A stretch of 12,500 bases of DNA from an uncultured Acidobacteriota bacterium. Its GTDB lineage: Bacteria > Acidobacteriota > Blastocatellia > RBC074. The DNA is taken from NCBI GenBank assembly GCA_937967285.1, contig CALBSU010000661.1:1-12500 (forward strand), given 5' to 3'. Below, piece after piece: positions 1 to 10,209 of this stretch; within the stretch, counting starts at the first letter, position 1; every line of letters starts with the position of its first letter. A model generated the notes under the pieces. That model was given only the letters and a program-made list of their open reading frames with translations, did not search any database and was not told where the DNA came from. The position numbers and the translations under genes were made by a program.

Positions 1-2
1 TC

Positions 3-260
3 CTCGACCCGCTCGATACCAAAGCGACGGAGATACTCGATTCGGCCTCGGCTGCCGTGAACTCGAAGCTCGCCAAGCCTCCGGTCGAGGTTCGCTTGAC
101 CGGCAGGGACGGCAAAACGACCGTCATCAGGGTCTCCGCCGCCGACGGCGATAACGTCTGGGTGCGTGTCGAAGGCAAGCCGGAGGTCTTCAAGGCTCCG
201 AAATCGCTGCTCGACAGCCTGAGCTTCAAACTCGACGAGGCCGTCTCAGCCGCGCCGTAA
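3..260 (+). CDS. DUF4340-like protein, C-terminal fragment
   Basis: The reading frame is open from the left edge of the window and ends at TAA 258-260, so this is the last 85 or so residues of a larger gene. An internal ATG at 57 could start a 67-residue ORF, but the frame continues upstream with equally good coding sequence, so I treat it as a truncated gene. The visible part reads VEVRLTGRDGKTTVIRV, then VWVRVEGKPEVFKAPKSLLDSL. That pattern, a beta-strand 'kdGk' turn, then 'y.rveGsp.Vf.v...lld.L', is typical of the C-terminal units of DUF4340 proteins. These are periplasmic or membrane-anchored proteins often encoded next to ABC-type gliding or exopolysaccharide transporters. The assignment is by motif memory only. 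The partner genes would lie left of the window. Confidence 0.6.
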   Translation, partial: LDPLDTKATEILDSASAAVNSKLAKPPVEVRLTGRDGKTTVIRVSAADGDNVWVRVEGKPEVFKAPKSLLDSLSFKLDEAVSAAP

Positions 261-267
261 CTATCCG

Positions 268-307
268 GTCGCTATCGCTCGCGGTGCCGTACCGTTGCGA
301 TAGCGAC
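268..307 (+). terminator. Stem-loop behind the DUF4340-like gene
   Basis: A perfect 11-bp inverted repeat (GTCGCTATCGC at 268-278, GCGATAGCGAC at 297-307) encloses 18 nt. Those 18 nt contain a second 4-bp stem (CGGT 282-285, ACCG 291-294). It begins 8 nt after the stop codon at 260. The position and strength suit a transcription terminator, but what follows is CAAATTACG rather than a T-run, so it could instead be an mRNA 3'-end stabiliser. Confidence 0.55.
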
Positions 308-320
308 AAATTACGCATTG

Positions 321-329
321 TGCTACACT
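321..329 (+). promoter_or_regulatory. Possible extended -10 for the gene at 391
   Basis: TGCTACACT has the form TGnTAnAcT of an extended -10 element and lies 62 nt before the start at 391, just after the stem-loop at 268-307. No convincing -35 hexamer sits 16-18 nt upstream. It is the best promoter-like site in this spacer but weak as evidence. Confidence 0.25.
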
Positions 330-390
330 CGCTTCACTGCCCCACTGAAAGCCCCCTTTATCAATCAATATCAGATACAGGCTCAAAGCG

Positions 391-1003
<613 letters not shown>

Positions 1004-1018
1004 AACTCAACCACATCT

Positions 1019-1035
1019 TGACAACTAAATTGTCA
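1019..1035. promoter_or_regulatory. Putative MarR operator
   Basis: TGACAA (1019-1024), five bases, then TTGTCA (1030-1035) form a perfect 6-bp inverted repeat spanning 17 bp. A further TGTCAA follows at 1039-1044. It lies 32 nt before the ATG of the MarR-type gene. MarR-family dimers usually bind short dyads of this size in their own promoters, and TTGACA at 1018-1023 could double as a -35 hexamer. Autoregulation of the downstream pair is inferred. Confidence 0.5.
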
Positions 1036-1066
1036 CTATGTCAATCTCCGGTTTGGAGGATAAAGG

Positions 1067-1582
1067 ATGACAAGACCGCAGATGGAGTATGAAGGGCTGG
1101 AGCATGAGATAGGCGAGCTTCCGGCGGAGAATGCATTCGATCATCTGATCAACGAGACGGCGTTGTTATTTCATCGATTAAGGATAGTTGCTGATCAGGT
1201 GCATCGACAGGGAGAGATGTCGGGCGGGTTACGGAGCGTCCTGCGTGGATTGAACAAGCAGGGAGCGCAGACAGTGCCCCAGATGGCGAGGGTTCGGGCG
1301 GTATCGAGGCAGCACATACAGATGCTGATCAATCGATTGCTGGAGATCGGTTATGTCGAGCAGCTTCCGAATCCGGCGCATCGGCGATCGCCGCTGATCG
1401 GGTTGACGGAAGCGGGACGGAAAGTGGTTGAGGAGATGAACGAGCGCGAGGCGAAGCTGCTGAGCCTTGTCGATCTGGGGATACCGGACATCGAGATGAC
1501 GGAGGCGGCGAAGACGCTGCGCGAACTTCGGAGGGTATTCGAGAGCGAGGCGTGGGAGAAGCTGACGGGCGAGATCGAATGA
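1067..1582 (+). CDS. MarR-family transcriptional regulator
   Basis: The product is a 171-residue one-domain regulator. An N-terminal helical dimerisation region (about 22-62) is followed by a winged helix-turn-helix. Residues 69-92 (TVPQMARVRAVSRQHIQMLI) form the helix-turn-helix with SRQHI as recognition helix. Residues 95-117 (GYVEQLP..AHRRSP..GLTEAG) form the wing, matching the family pattern 'G.ver.pnp.DrRa..v.LTeaG'. The usual wing Asp-Arg pair is His-Arg here. A C-terminal helix completes the dimer interface. The start is well supported: GGAGG at 1055-1059 lies 7 nt before the ATG. The stop overlaps the next gene's ATG as ATGA at 1579-1582, so regulator and methyltransferase are probably co-expressed. 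Ligand and target are unknown. Codon use (several TTA, ATA and CGA codons) looks less C-ending than in neighbouring genes, judged by eye. Confidence 0.85.
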   Translation: MTRPQMEYEGLEHEIGELPAENAFDHLINETALLFHRLRIVADQVHRQGEMSGGLRSVLRGLNKQGAQTVPQMARVRAVSRQHIQMLINRLLEIGYVEQLPNPAHRRSPLIGLTEAGRKVVEEMNEREAKLLSLVDLGIPDIEMTEAAKTLRELRRVFESEAWEKLTGEIE

Positions 1583-2298
1583 TCCGACAGCCAGTTTCAA
1601 CAGTGCGGATGGTCATAAGGCAGCCGGAGATGTTATCGCGAATGGAAGAGATGAACACTCATACCGGAATCGAGCGTGGTCTGAACGGGGGTGGCAGATC
1701 CTGCGACTGGCGCGGGTGGAAAGCGCAGTTTGCGCGTCCCACTGGCTTGCTCGGCCGGATGGTTGGAAGTCTGATGGCGTTCTGGAATTCCGGGATGAAC
1801 GAATTCGCGGTCGAGATGCTGGATCTGCAGAGCGAGGACCAGACGCTTGAAATCGGCTTCGGGCCGGGCGTGACTATCGGTATGATCGCCGAGCGTTCTC
1901 CGCGCGGGCAGGTCTGCGGGATCGACATCTCTGATGTCATGGTCCGGCAGGCTTCCCAAAGGAACCGCGAATTGATCGATGCGGGGCGCGTGGAGCTGAG
2001 CCTGGCGTCGATCTCAGACATCCCATACGAATACGGACGTTTTACCAGAGTGCTGGCGGTCAACAATTTTCAATTCTGGCCCGATGCCGAGCGCAACCTG
2101 CATGAGATACAGCGGGTTCTGCAACCTGGTGGAAAGCTGGTCATCTGCCTGAGAACCGACAGGCCCGGATTCAGACTGGCTCCGGTCTTCACCGCCGGGC
2201 AGGTCGAAGAGATCGCCGGGCTCGTCCGCTGGACGGGGTTTCGGGATGTGAGCATATCAAGAGGTAAAACCGGCTGCTGCGTAGTCGGGACGAGATGA
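1579..2298 (+). CDS. Class I SAM-dependent methyltransferase
   Basis: The product has 239 residues from the ATG at 1579. The Rossmann-like SAM-binding core starts at about residue 88 with LEIGFGPG (motif I, residues 91-97). It continues with CGIDISDVMVRQA (motif II, acidic D after the strand), then VLAVNNFQFWPD (motif IV/post-II region) and IQRVLQPGGKLVIC (motif VI), the usual order in the Methyltransf_11 type. The helix before the core, FARPTGLLGRMVGSLMAFWN, is typical of small-molecule methyltransferases in this group. Start choice is uncertain. ATG 1579 makes a 4-bp ATGA overlap with the MarR gene, but ATGs at 1609, 1630, 1642 and 1651 are in frame, and the first 24 or so residues look non-conserved, so 1651 is a good alternative. 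The substrate is unknown. Coupling to a MarR-type gene suggests induction by a small molecule. Confidence 0.8.
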   Translation: MIRQPVSTVRMVIRQPEMLSRMEEMNTHTGIERGLNGGGRSCDWRGWKAQFARPTGLLGRMVGSLMAFWNSGMNEFAVEMLDLQSEDQTLEIGFGPGVTIGMIAERSPRGQVCGIDISDVMVRQASQRNRELIDAGRVELSLASISDIPYEYGRFTRVLAVNNFQFWPDAERNLHEIQRVLQPGGKLVICLRTDRPGFRLAPVFTAGQVEEIAGLVRWTGFRDVSISRGKTGCCVVGTR

Positions 2299-2326
2299 CC
2301 GTGCGTGTCCGGTTCAGGCCCTCAGG

Positions 2327-2870
2327 TCAGATTTTACGGGCCACAATTTCGGCGACAGCTCTCCTGTGGCCGCTTTCAGGCCGACTTCCTTCAAACCAGT
2401 GAATGAGTTCCCAGCCATGGAACATCGATTTCAGCTCACCGGGATGCAGCAGATAATCCGGATTCATCGGCCGAACTTCAGGTGAGCCATCGATCAGAGG
2501 GATGACGCAAATGGCGTGACCTCCGACGACAAGCCCCGCTTTGATCTCATTGAACAGGTCGCGCTGCAGGTAGAAGCAGTCCACGATCAGGTCAAACGAC
2601 TCTTCCGCGATCGAGAACTCGCGGGTCTCGAGGTCGGCCTGAACGAATTGCACCTCGACACCAGCCGCTGAGGCGCGATCCGCAAGGATCCCGCCCGCAA
2701 CTTTCGAGGAATCTACCGCGGTGACACGCCACCCTGATTTGGCCAGATAGACAGAGTTTCTTCCGACGCCGCAGGCGAGATCGAGAGCGCGCCCCGGGCG
2801 CGCTGATTCCGCGAAGCGCACGACCAGCGGATGCGGTTCCTCGCTCAGGTTCTCGCCGCGGAGGTATTTT

Positions 2871-2887
<17 letters not shown>
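2327..2887 (-). CDS. TehB-like class I methyltransferase
   Basis: The product is a 186-residue SAM-dependent methyltransferase. The N-terminus WDEKYLRGE is the signature opening of the TehB/thiopurine-type group. Motif I is ALDLACGVGRNSVYLA (residues 34-49), followed by VTAVDSS with the ribose-binding Asp at 59 and FVQADLE for the adenine-contacting acidic residue. Then comes FDLIVDCFYLQRDLF and a 'GG' turn (VVGGHAICV). The start overlaps the end of shc by 17 bp in another frame (ATG 2885-2887, shc stop 2871-2873), so it is co-transcribed with and probably translationally coupled to shc. The substrate is not deducible. Known hopanoid C-methylases are radical-SAM enzymes, so C-2 or C-3 methylation is unlikely, but an O- or N-methylation linked to hopanoids cannot be excluded. 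It could also be a detoxification methyltransferase. Confidence 0.8.
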
Positions 2888-4868
<1,981 letters not shown>

Positions 4869-4870
4869 AT

Positions 4871-6149
<1,279 letters not shown>

Positions 6150-6161
6150 GATCGAAATTGA

Positions 6162-6551
6162 TTATGTGATTACGGCATCCGCCTCGATCTCGATGAGCAT
6201 CCGGTCGTCGATCAACCGGCTCACTTCGACCATTGTTGCGCAAGGCCTGATCTCGGCAAAGAACTCCCCGTGAGCGCGCCCGTACTCCTCCCAGCGGGAG
6301 ATATCGGTGACGAACATCCTCGTTCTGACGACGTGCCCGAGTTCACCGCCGAGCGCGACAAGGGCCCGCTCGATGTTACGGATGACCTGGACCGTCTGAA
6401 GATATGCGTCGCCGTCGCCGACTATCTCGCCGTTCTCGCCGATCGCTGTGGTTCCGGTCACGAAGATCTGATCTCCGATGCGGATGGCGCGGGAGTAACC
6501 GACGATCGACTCCCATTTGACGCCCGAGGAGTAGTGTTGTCTCTGTTTCAT
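6162..6551 (-). CDS. RidA/YjgF/UK114-family protein
   Basis: The product has 129 residues, the normal one-domain length of PF01042. Typical features are an N-terminal GYSRAIRIGDQIFVTGTTA strand pair (18-36), a TVQVIRNIERALVALGG helix (53-69), then VVRTRMFVTDI (74-84) and the C-terminal VEVSRL..R.LIEIEADAV (108-127). Classical RidA deaminates reactive enamine/imine intermediates from PLP enzymes and needs the Arg in 'P.R..VEV' (E. coli Arg105). The aligned residue here is Ala105 (RPCATMVEV), with an Arg two residues before Pro104's neighbour (R102) instead. It thus belongs to a Rid subgroup without the canonical catalytic Arg and may lack imine deaminase activity. GAGGG lies just upstream of the ATG. 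The gene sits between hpnE (137-bp gap) and the DUF3810-type gene, and no link to hopanoids is known. Confidence 0.88.
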   Translation of the reverse strand: MKQRQHYSSGVKWESIVGYSRAIRIGDQIFVTGTTAIGENGEIVGDGDAYLQTVQVIRNIERALVALGGELGHVVRTRMFVTDISRWEEYGRAHGEFFAEIRPCATMVEVSRLIDDRMLIEIEADAVIT

Positions 6552-6688
6552 CAGCCCTCACCGGAAAGGCGCTGTCTGACAGGGTTCATGTCCTTGATAA
6601 TTAAAGACTAATTCCGCTTAATCATACCGGACAATCCGGCCACTTCCAAGCACAAATTCCGGTTGTGATCGACTTCGGCAAAAGGGTA
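6552..6688. promoter_or_regulatory. hpnE-ridA spacer with short dyad
   Basis: This 137-bp gap breaks the otherwise tight minus-strand gene run. It contains a small hairpin, CCGGA (6627-6631), three bases, TCCGG (6635-6639). On the minus strand an A+T-rich stretch (about 6593-6625) follows this hairpin towards the RidA start, so the gap could hold a weak terminator for hpnE and a promoter for the next genes. No clear -35/-10 pair or T-run is visible, so operon separation here is a guess. Confidence 0.3.
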
Positions 6689-8029
6689 TCAGAGCCTGTC
6701 GATCAGATTCTGCGCAGCGACGTGGCCGCTCTGCACGGCGCCTTCGATGGTGGCGGGCAGTCCCGTTGCGGTCCAGTCTCCGGCGAGCAGAAAGTTGTCG
6801 AATTCGGTAACGCCGGCCGGACGCAGTGGAGCGACGCCGACGCCGTGCGAGATGGTGGCGTCGATCTCGCGGATGACGAATGCGTGGACGGGAGTCCCGG
6901 CGGCCGGGAAGAATCGATTCATCTCGTCTACCGCCAGCCGGATCAGCGATTCCTTCGAGAGACGCGCCGCCCGGTGCGCCCCGCTGATGACCAGGGCCAG
7001 ATGCTGCGGGCTTTTATCCGGCGCTCCGGCAATGGCGGAACGGTTGAAGACCCACTCGACGGGAGAGTCGAGCAGTCCCGTGAACTGGAGCTCCGTCACC
7101 GGCCGGTCGTACCACAGGTTGATCGAGACGATCGGCGCAGATGTGAAATGATTCAGGTTCTTAAGTGACGGAGAGACGGCCTGTACCTGCGGATCGATCA
7201 TCCTGCGGAGCGCGAAGTATGGAACCGCGCTGATGACGAAATCCGGGTGAAGAATCTCGCCGTTCCTCAGCTTGAGAGCAACGCAGCGACCGTCCTCGAA
7301 ATCGATCCCGGTAACATCGGAGTTGACGCTCACCCGTCCGCCGCGCGATTCGATGAAATTGCGGGCCGCATCGACATAGAGTTCGCTCAGGCCGACCTTC
7401 GAGATGACCATCGTCGAATCTCGCCTGCCGTGCATGAATGCCTGGTCGAGAACTCGCACGAACATATCCGCCGAGGCGACTTCGGGCAGTTCGTTGAGGG
7501 TGGCAAGCGCGATGACGTCCCAGAACCTGCGCTGGATGCGATCAGACTGACCGAGCGAGTCCAGCCACTGGCGGACGGTGATCCCGGCAAGCCTCTCGCG
7601 ATCACCGTTGAGAGTCTTCAGGGCCAGCCCGACCCTCAGCGCTCCGATTCTGTCGCGCCATGAGACGGAACCCAGTCCGGCCAGTCCACCGAGCAGATGC
7701 AGCGGAGCCGGCAGCGGCGGACAGGCGAAGCTCGATCGGCCTTCGCTTTCGTGCAGAAAGTCGACGCGCGGATTGTCCTGGAAACTGAGTCGATCGAGCG
7801 TCCCGATCCGGCCGAGGAAATCGAGAGTATGATGATAACAGCCCATCATCAGATGCTGGCCGTTGTCGATCGAATCGCCGGTGATGCGGTCTTGAAACGA
7901 ATAGGCTCGACCGCCGGCGAAAGACCGTCGCTCGAGCAGCCTGACGGGAATGCCGTGTTCCGACAGTCGGACGGCAGCGGCCAGACCGGCAAACCCTCCC
8001 CCGATGATGACCGCTTCGCGCTCAGGCAT
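6689..8029 (-). CDS. hpnE: Hydroxysqualene dehydroxylase (HpnE)
   Basis: The product is a 446-residue FAD-dependent amine-oxidase-fold enzyme that reduces hydroxysqualene to squalene, the last step before cyclisation. The N-terminal dinucleotide-binding motif VIIGGGFAGLAAAVRL (7-22) is followed by the acidic residue of RLLERR at the end of the second strand. Next comes GGRAYSFQDRITGDSIDNGQH (39-59), where DNGQH is characteristic of HpnE proteins. The C-terminal FAD-contact segment FLLAGDWTATGLPATIEGAVQSG lies at about residues 413-435. The length is usual for the family. It begins 9 bp after the hpnD stop, on the same strand. No membrane anchor is seen. Confusable relatives are carotenoid and phytoene desaturases, but the neighbouring hpnC and hpnD and the DNGQH motif favour HpnE. 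Confidence 0.93.
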   Translation of the reverse strand: MPEREAVIIGGGFAGLAAAVRLSEHGIPVRLLERRSFAGGRAYSFQDRITGDSIDNGQHLMMGCYHHTLDFLGRIGTLDRLSFQDNPRVDFLHESEGRSSFACPPLPAPLHLLGGLAGLGSVSWRDRIGALRVGLALKTLNGDRERLAGITVRQWLDSLGQSDRIQRRFWDVIALATLNELPEVASADMFVRVLDQAFMHGRRDSTMVISKVGLSELYVDAARNFIESRGGRVSVNSDVTGIDFEDGRCVALKLRNGEILHPDFVISAVPYFALRRMIDPQVQAVSPSLKNLNHFTSAPIVSINLWYDRPVTELQFTGLLDSPVEWVFNRSAIAGAPDKSPQHLALVISGAHRAARLSKESLIRLAVDEMNRFFPAAGTPVHAFVIREIDATISHGVGVAPLRPAGVTEFDNFLLAGDWTATGLPATIEGAVQSGHVAAQNLIDRL

Positions 8030-8038
8030 AAGAATGAA

Positions 8039-8979
<941 letters not shown>

Positions 8980-8983
<4 letters not shown>

Positions 8984-9873
8984 CTCGTCAAAATCGCCTG
9001 AAACATGAGGCGCAACTTGTCGGCGCCTGTGATGACCGGTCGCCTGCCCAGTGTATCGTAACCCTGCAACCGGATCCGGTCGAGTATCCTCATCCCGCCC
9101 AGCCAGGTCAGCCGCATCTCGACGGCGAGTCGCCCGCTGAGGCGTCCGGGGAGCCCCCGTCCCTGCTCGAAAATCGCGCTCGTCCGATCGACCTGAAACT
9201 TCATCAGAGAAGCGAACCGGTCGGTAAAACGCCCGGCCCGCAGGTCCTCGACCGTCACGCCGAATTCCGCCATCTCGTCCTCCGGCAGATAGATGCGGTC
9301 TTTTAAGATATCGACCGAGACGTCCTGCCAGAAGTTCGCCAGTTGGAGCCCTGTGCAGATGCTGTCCGACATCCGGTCGAGCTCAGGGTCGCGATGACCG
9401 AAGAGCGCCAGCATCAGCCGGCCCACCGGATCGGCCGATCTCCGGCAATAATCGAGAACTTCGGCGAAATCGCGGTACCTGCTCTTGACCACGTCCTGAC
9501 TGAAAGCCGAGAGCAGATCCTCGAACAGCCCGACCGGCAGATTCAACTGATCGATCGTCGCTCCAAGCGCGATGAAGACCGGATGATCCGCGATCCCGCG
9601 AGTGCACTCATCGAGCTGCCGGCGCCAGTCTTCGAGCAATGCCAGCCTCGTCTCGATCGTCAGATCGCCGTCGTATCCTTCATCAGCGAAATCGTCCGCC
9701 GTCCGAGCGAAGGCATAGATGCTGTAGACATGCTTCCGGATCGCGGCCGGAACCAGTATCGACCCCACCGGGAAGTTCTCGTAATGAGCGCGGGCCATTC
9801 GCTCGCAATGGAGAAACGCCTCCTCGATGCTCAGTTTCCCTGTCCCGACCGCCGGTGCTCCGATTGATCCCAT
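8980..9873 (-). CDS. hpnC: Hydroxysqualene synthase (HpnC)
   Basis: The product has 297 residues from ATG 9871-9873 and shares the squalene/phytoene synthase fold. It converts presqualene diphosphate to hydroxysqualene, which HpnE then reduces. HpnC hallmarks are ARAHYENFPVGS (28-38), the first Asp-rich motif YAFARTADDFADE (53-65; D60, D61, D64) and the second motif QLANFWQDVSVDILKDRIYLP (177-197; Q183, D184, D188). The FWQDVSVD wording separates it from HpnD. It is the first gene of the hpnC-hpnD-hpnE run and overlaps hpnD by 4 bp. An in-frame TTG at 9886-9888 would add 5 residues. Neither start has a clear Shine-Dalgarno, so I prefer the ATG. The promoter must lie in the A+T-rich stretch just upstream, shared with the divergent gene at 10210. 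Confidence 0.93.
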
Positions 9874-9878
9874 TGATG

Positions 9879-9922
9879 AATATTTCAACTATTCTTAAAT
9901 ATTGATGAAATATCGGGATATT
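9879..9922. promoter_or_regulatory. A+T-rich dyads upstream of hpnC
   Basis: Two inverted repeats lie immediately before hpnC: AATATTT (9879-9885) with AAATATT (9897-9903), 11 bases apart, and AATATC (9909-9914) with GATATT (9917-9922), 2 bases apart. TGATGAA also occurs twice in direct orientation (9874-9880, 9903 region). The stretch is strikingly A+T-rich for this genome and is the expected site of the hpnC promoter; the dyads could be operators. No regulator is assigned. Confidence 0.35.
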
Positions 9923-10193
9923 GTGTTAGTATCGCCCCATCAGAAACGCAGCATCCCATACGCGACACTTCATCTGACCGCGCACCCCGAGAATAACAAG
10001 AGCGGCAGATCAATTCAAACCCGTATGCGGCCGGCCCGGCACGATAAGACAGCCGGGCGGATCGAGCAACTCTGGCAGTAAGATTGAGGGATTCAGCCCC
10101 ATTAATCCGATATAGATAAAAAGGATCGTTTGAGTCCGAAAGTTTGCGGAAAATAACTGGTGCCCTATGACATCGACAGATGTGATGTCCCCC
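9923..10193. other. Divergent intergenic region and long 5' leader
   Basis: This is the rest of the 336-bp gap between hpnC and the large secreted-protein gene. I see no gene: a 61-codon minus-strand ORF at 10010-10195 lacks recognisable features. Structures present are a 7-bp GC stem (GCCCGGC 10034-10040, GCCGGGC 10052-10058) and a dyad GACATC (10169-10174) / GATGTC (10184-10189) ending 4 bases before the Shine-Dalgarno of the downstream gene. No known riboswitch consensus was recognised. The second dyad could affect translation, but that is speculation. Confidence 0.4.
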
Positions 10194-10200
10194 AAGGAGG
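10194..10200 (+). promoter_or_regulatory. Strong ribosome binding site
   Basis: AAGGAGG is a near-perfect Shine-Dalgarno sequence, 9 nt before the ATG at 10210-10212. It fixes the start of the large secreted protein whose frame is open to the window end. Confidence 0.8.
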
Positions 10201-10209
10201 AACCGGCTT

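Noticed and set aside
57..260. Free-standing 67-residue small protein
   Set aside because: The same frame is open to the left edge with matching coding character, so the ATG at 57 is better read as internal to a larger gene.
9874..9888. TTG start for hpnC at 9886-9888
   Set aside because: It is possible, but no Shine-Dalgarno supports it and an ATG lies 15 bases downstream, before all conserved HpnC motifs.
9923..10193. Riboswitch (for example cyclic-di-GMP type) in the leader of the surface-protein gene
   Set aside because: I looked for the conserved loop sequences of that class and did not find them. The stems present are short and generic.
10010..10195. 61-codon minus-strand ORF in the hpnC/surface-protein gap
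   Set aside because: It has no recognisable domain and no convincing ribosome site, it overlaps the leader and Shine-Dalgarno region of the large gene, and its length is expected by chance.
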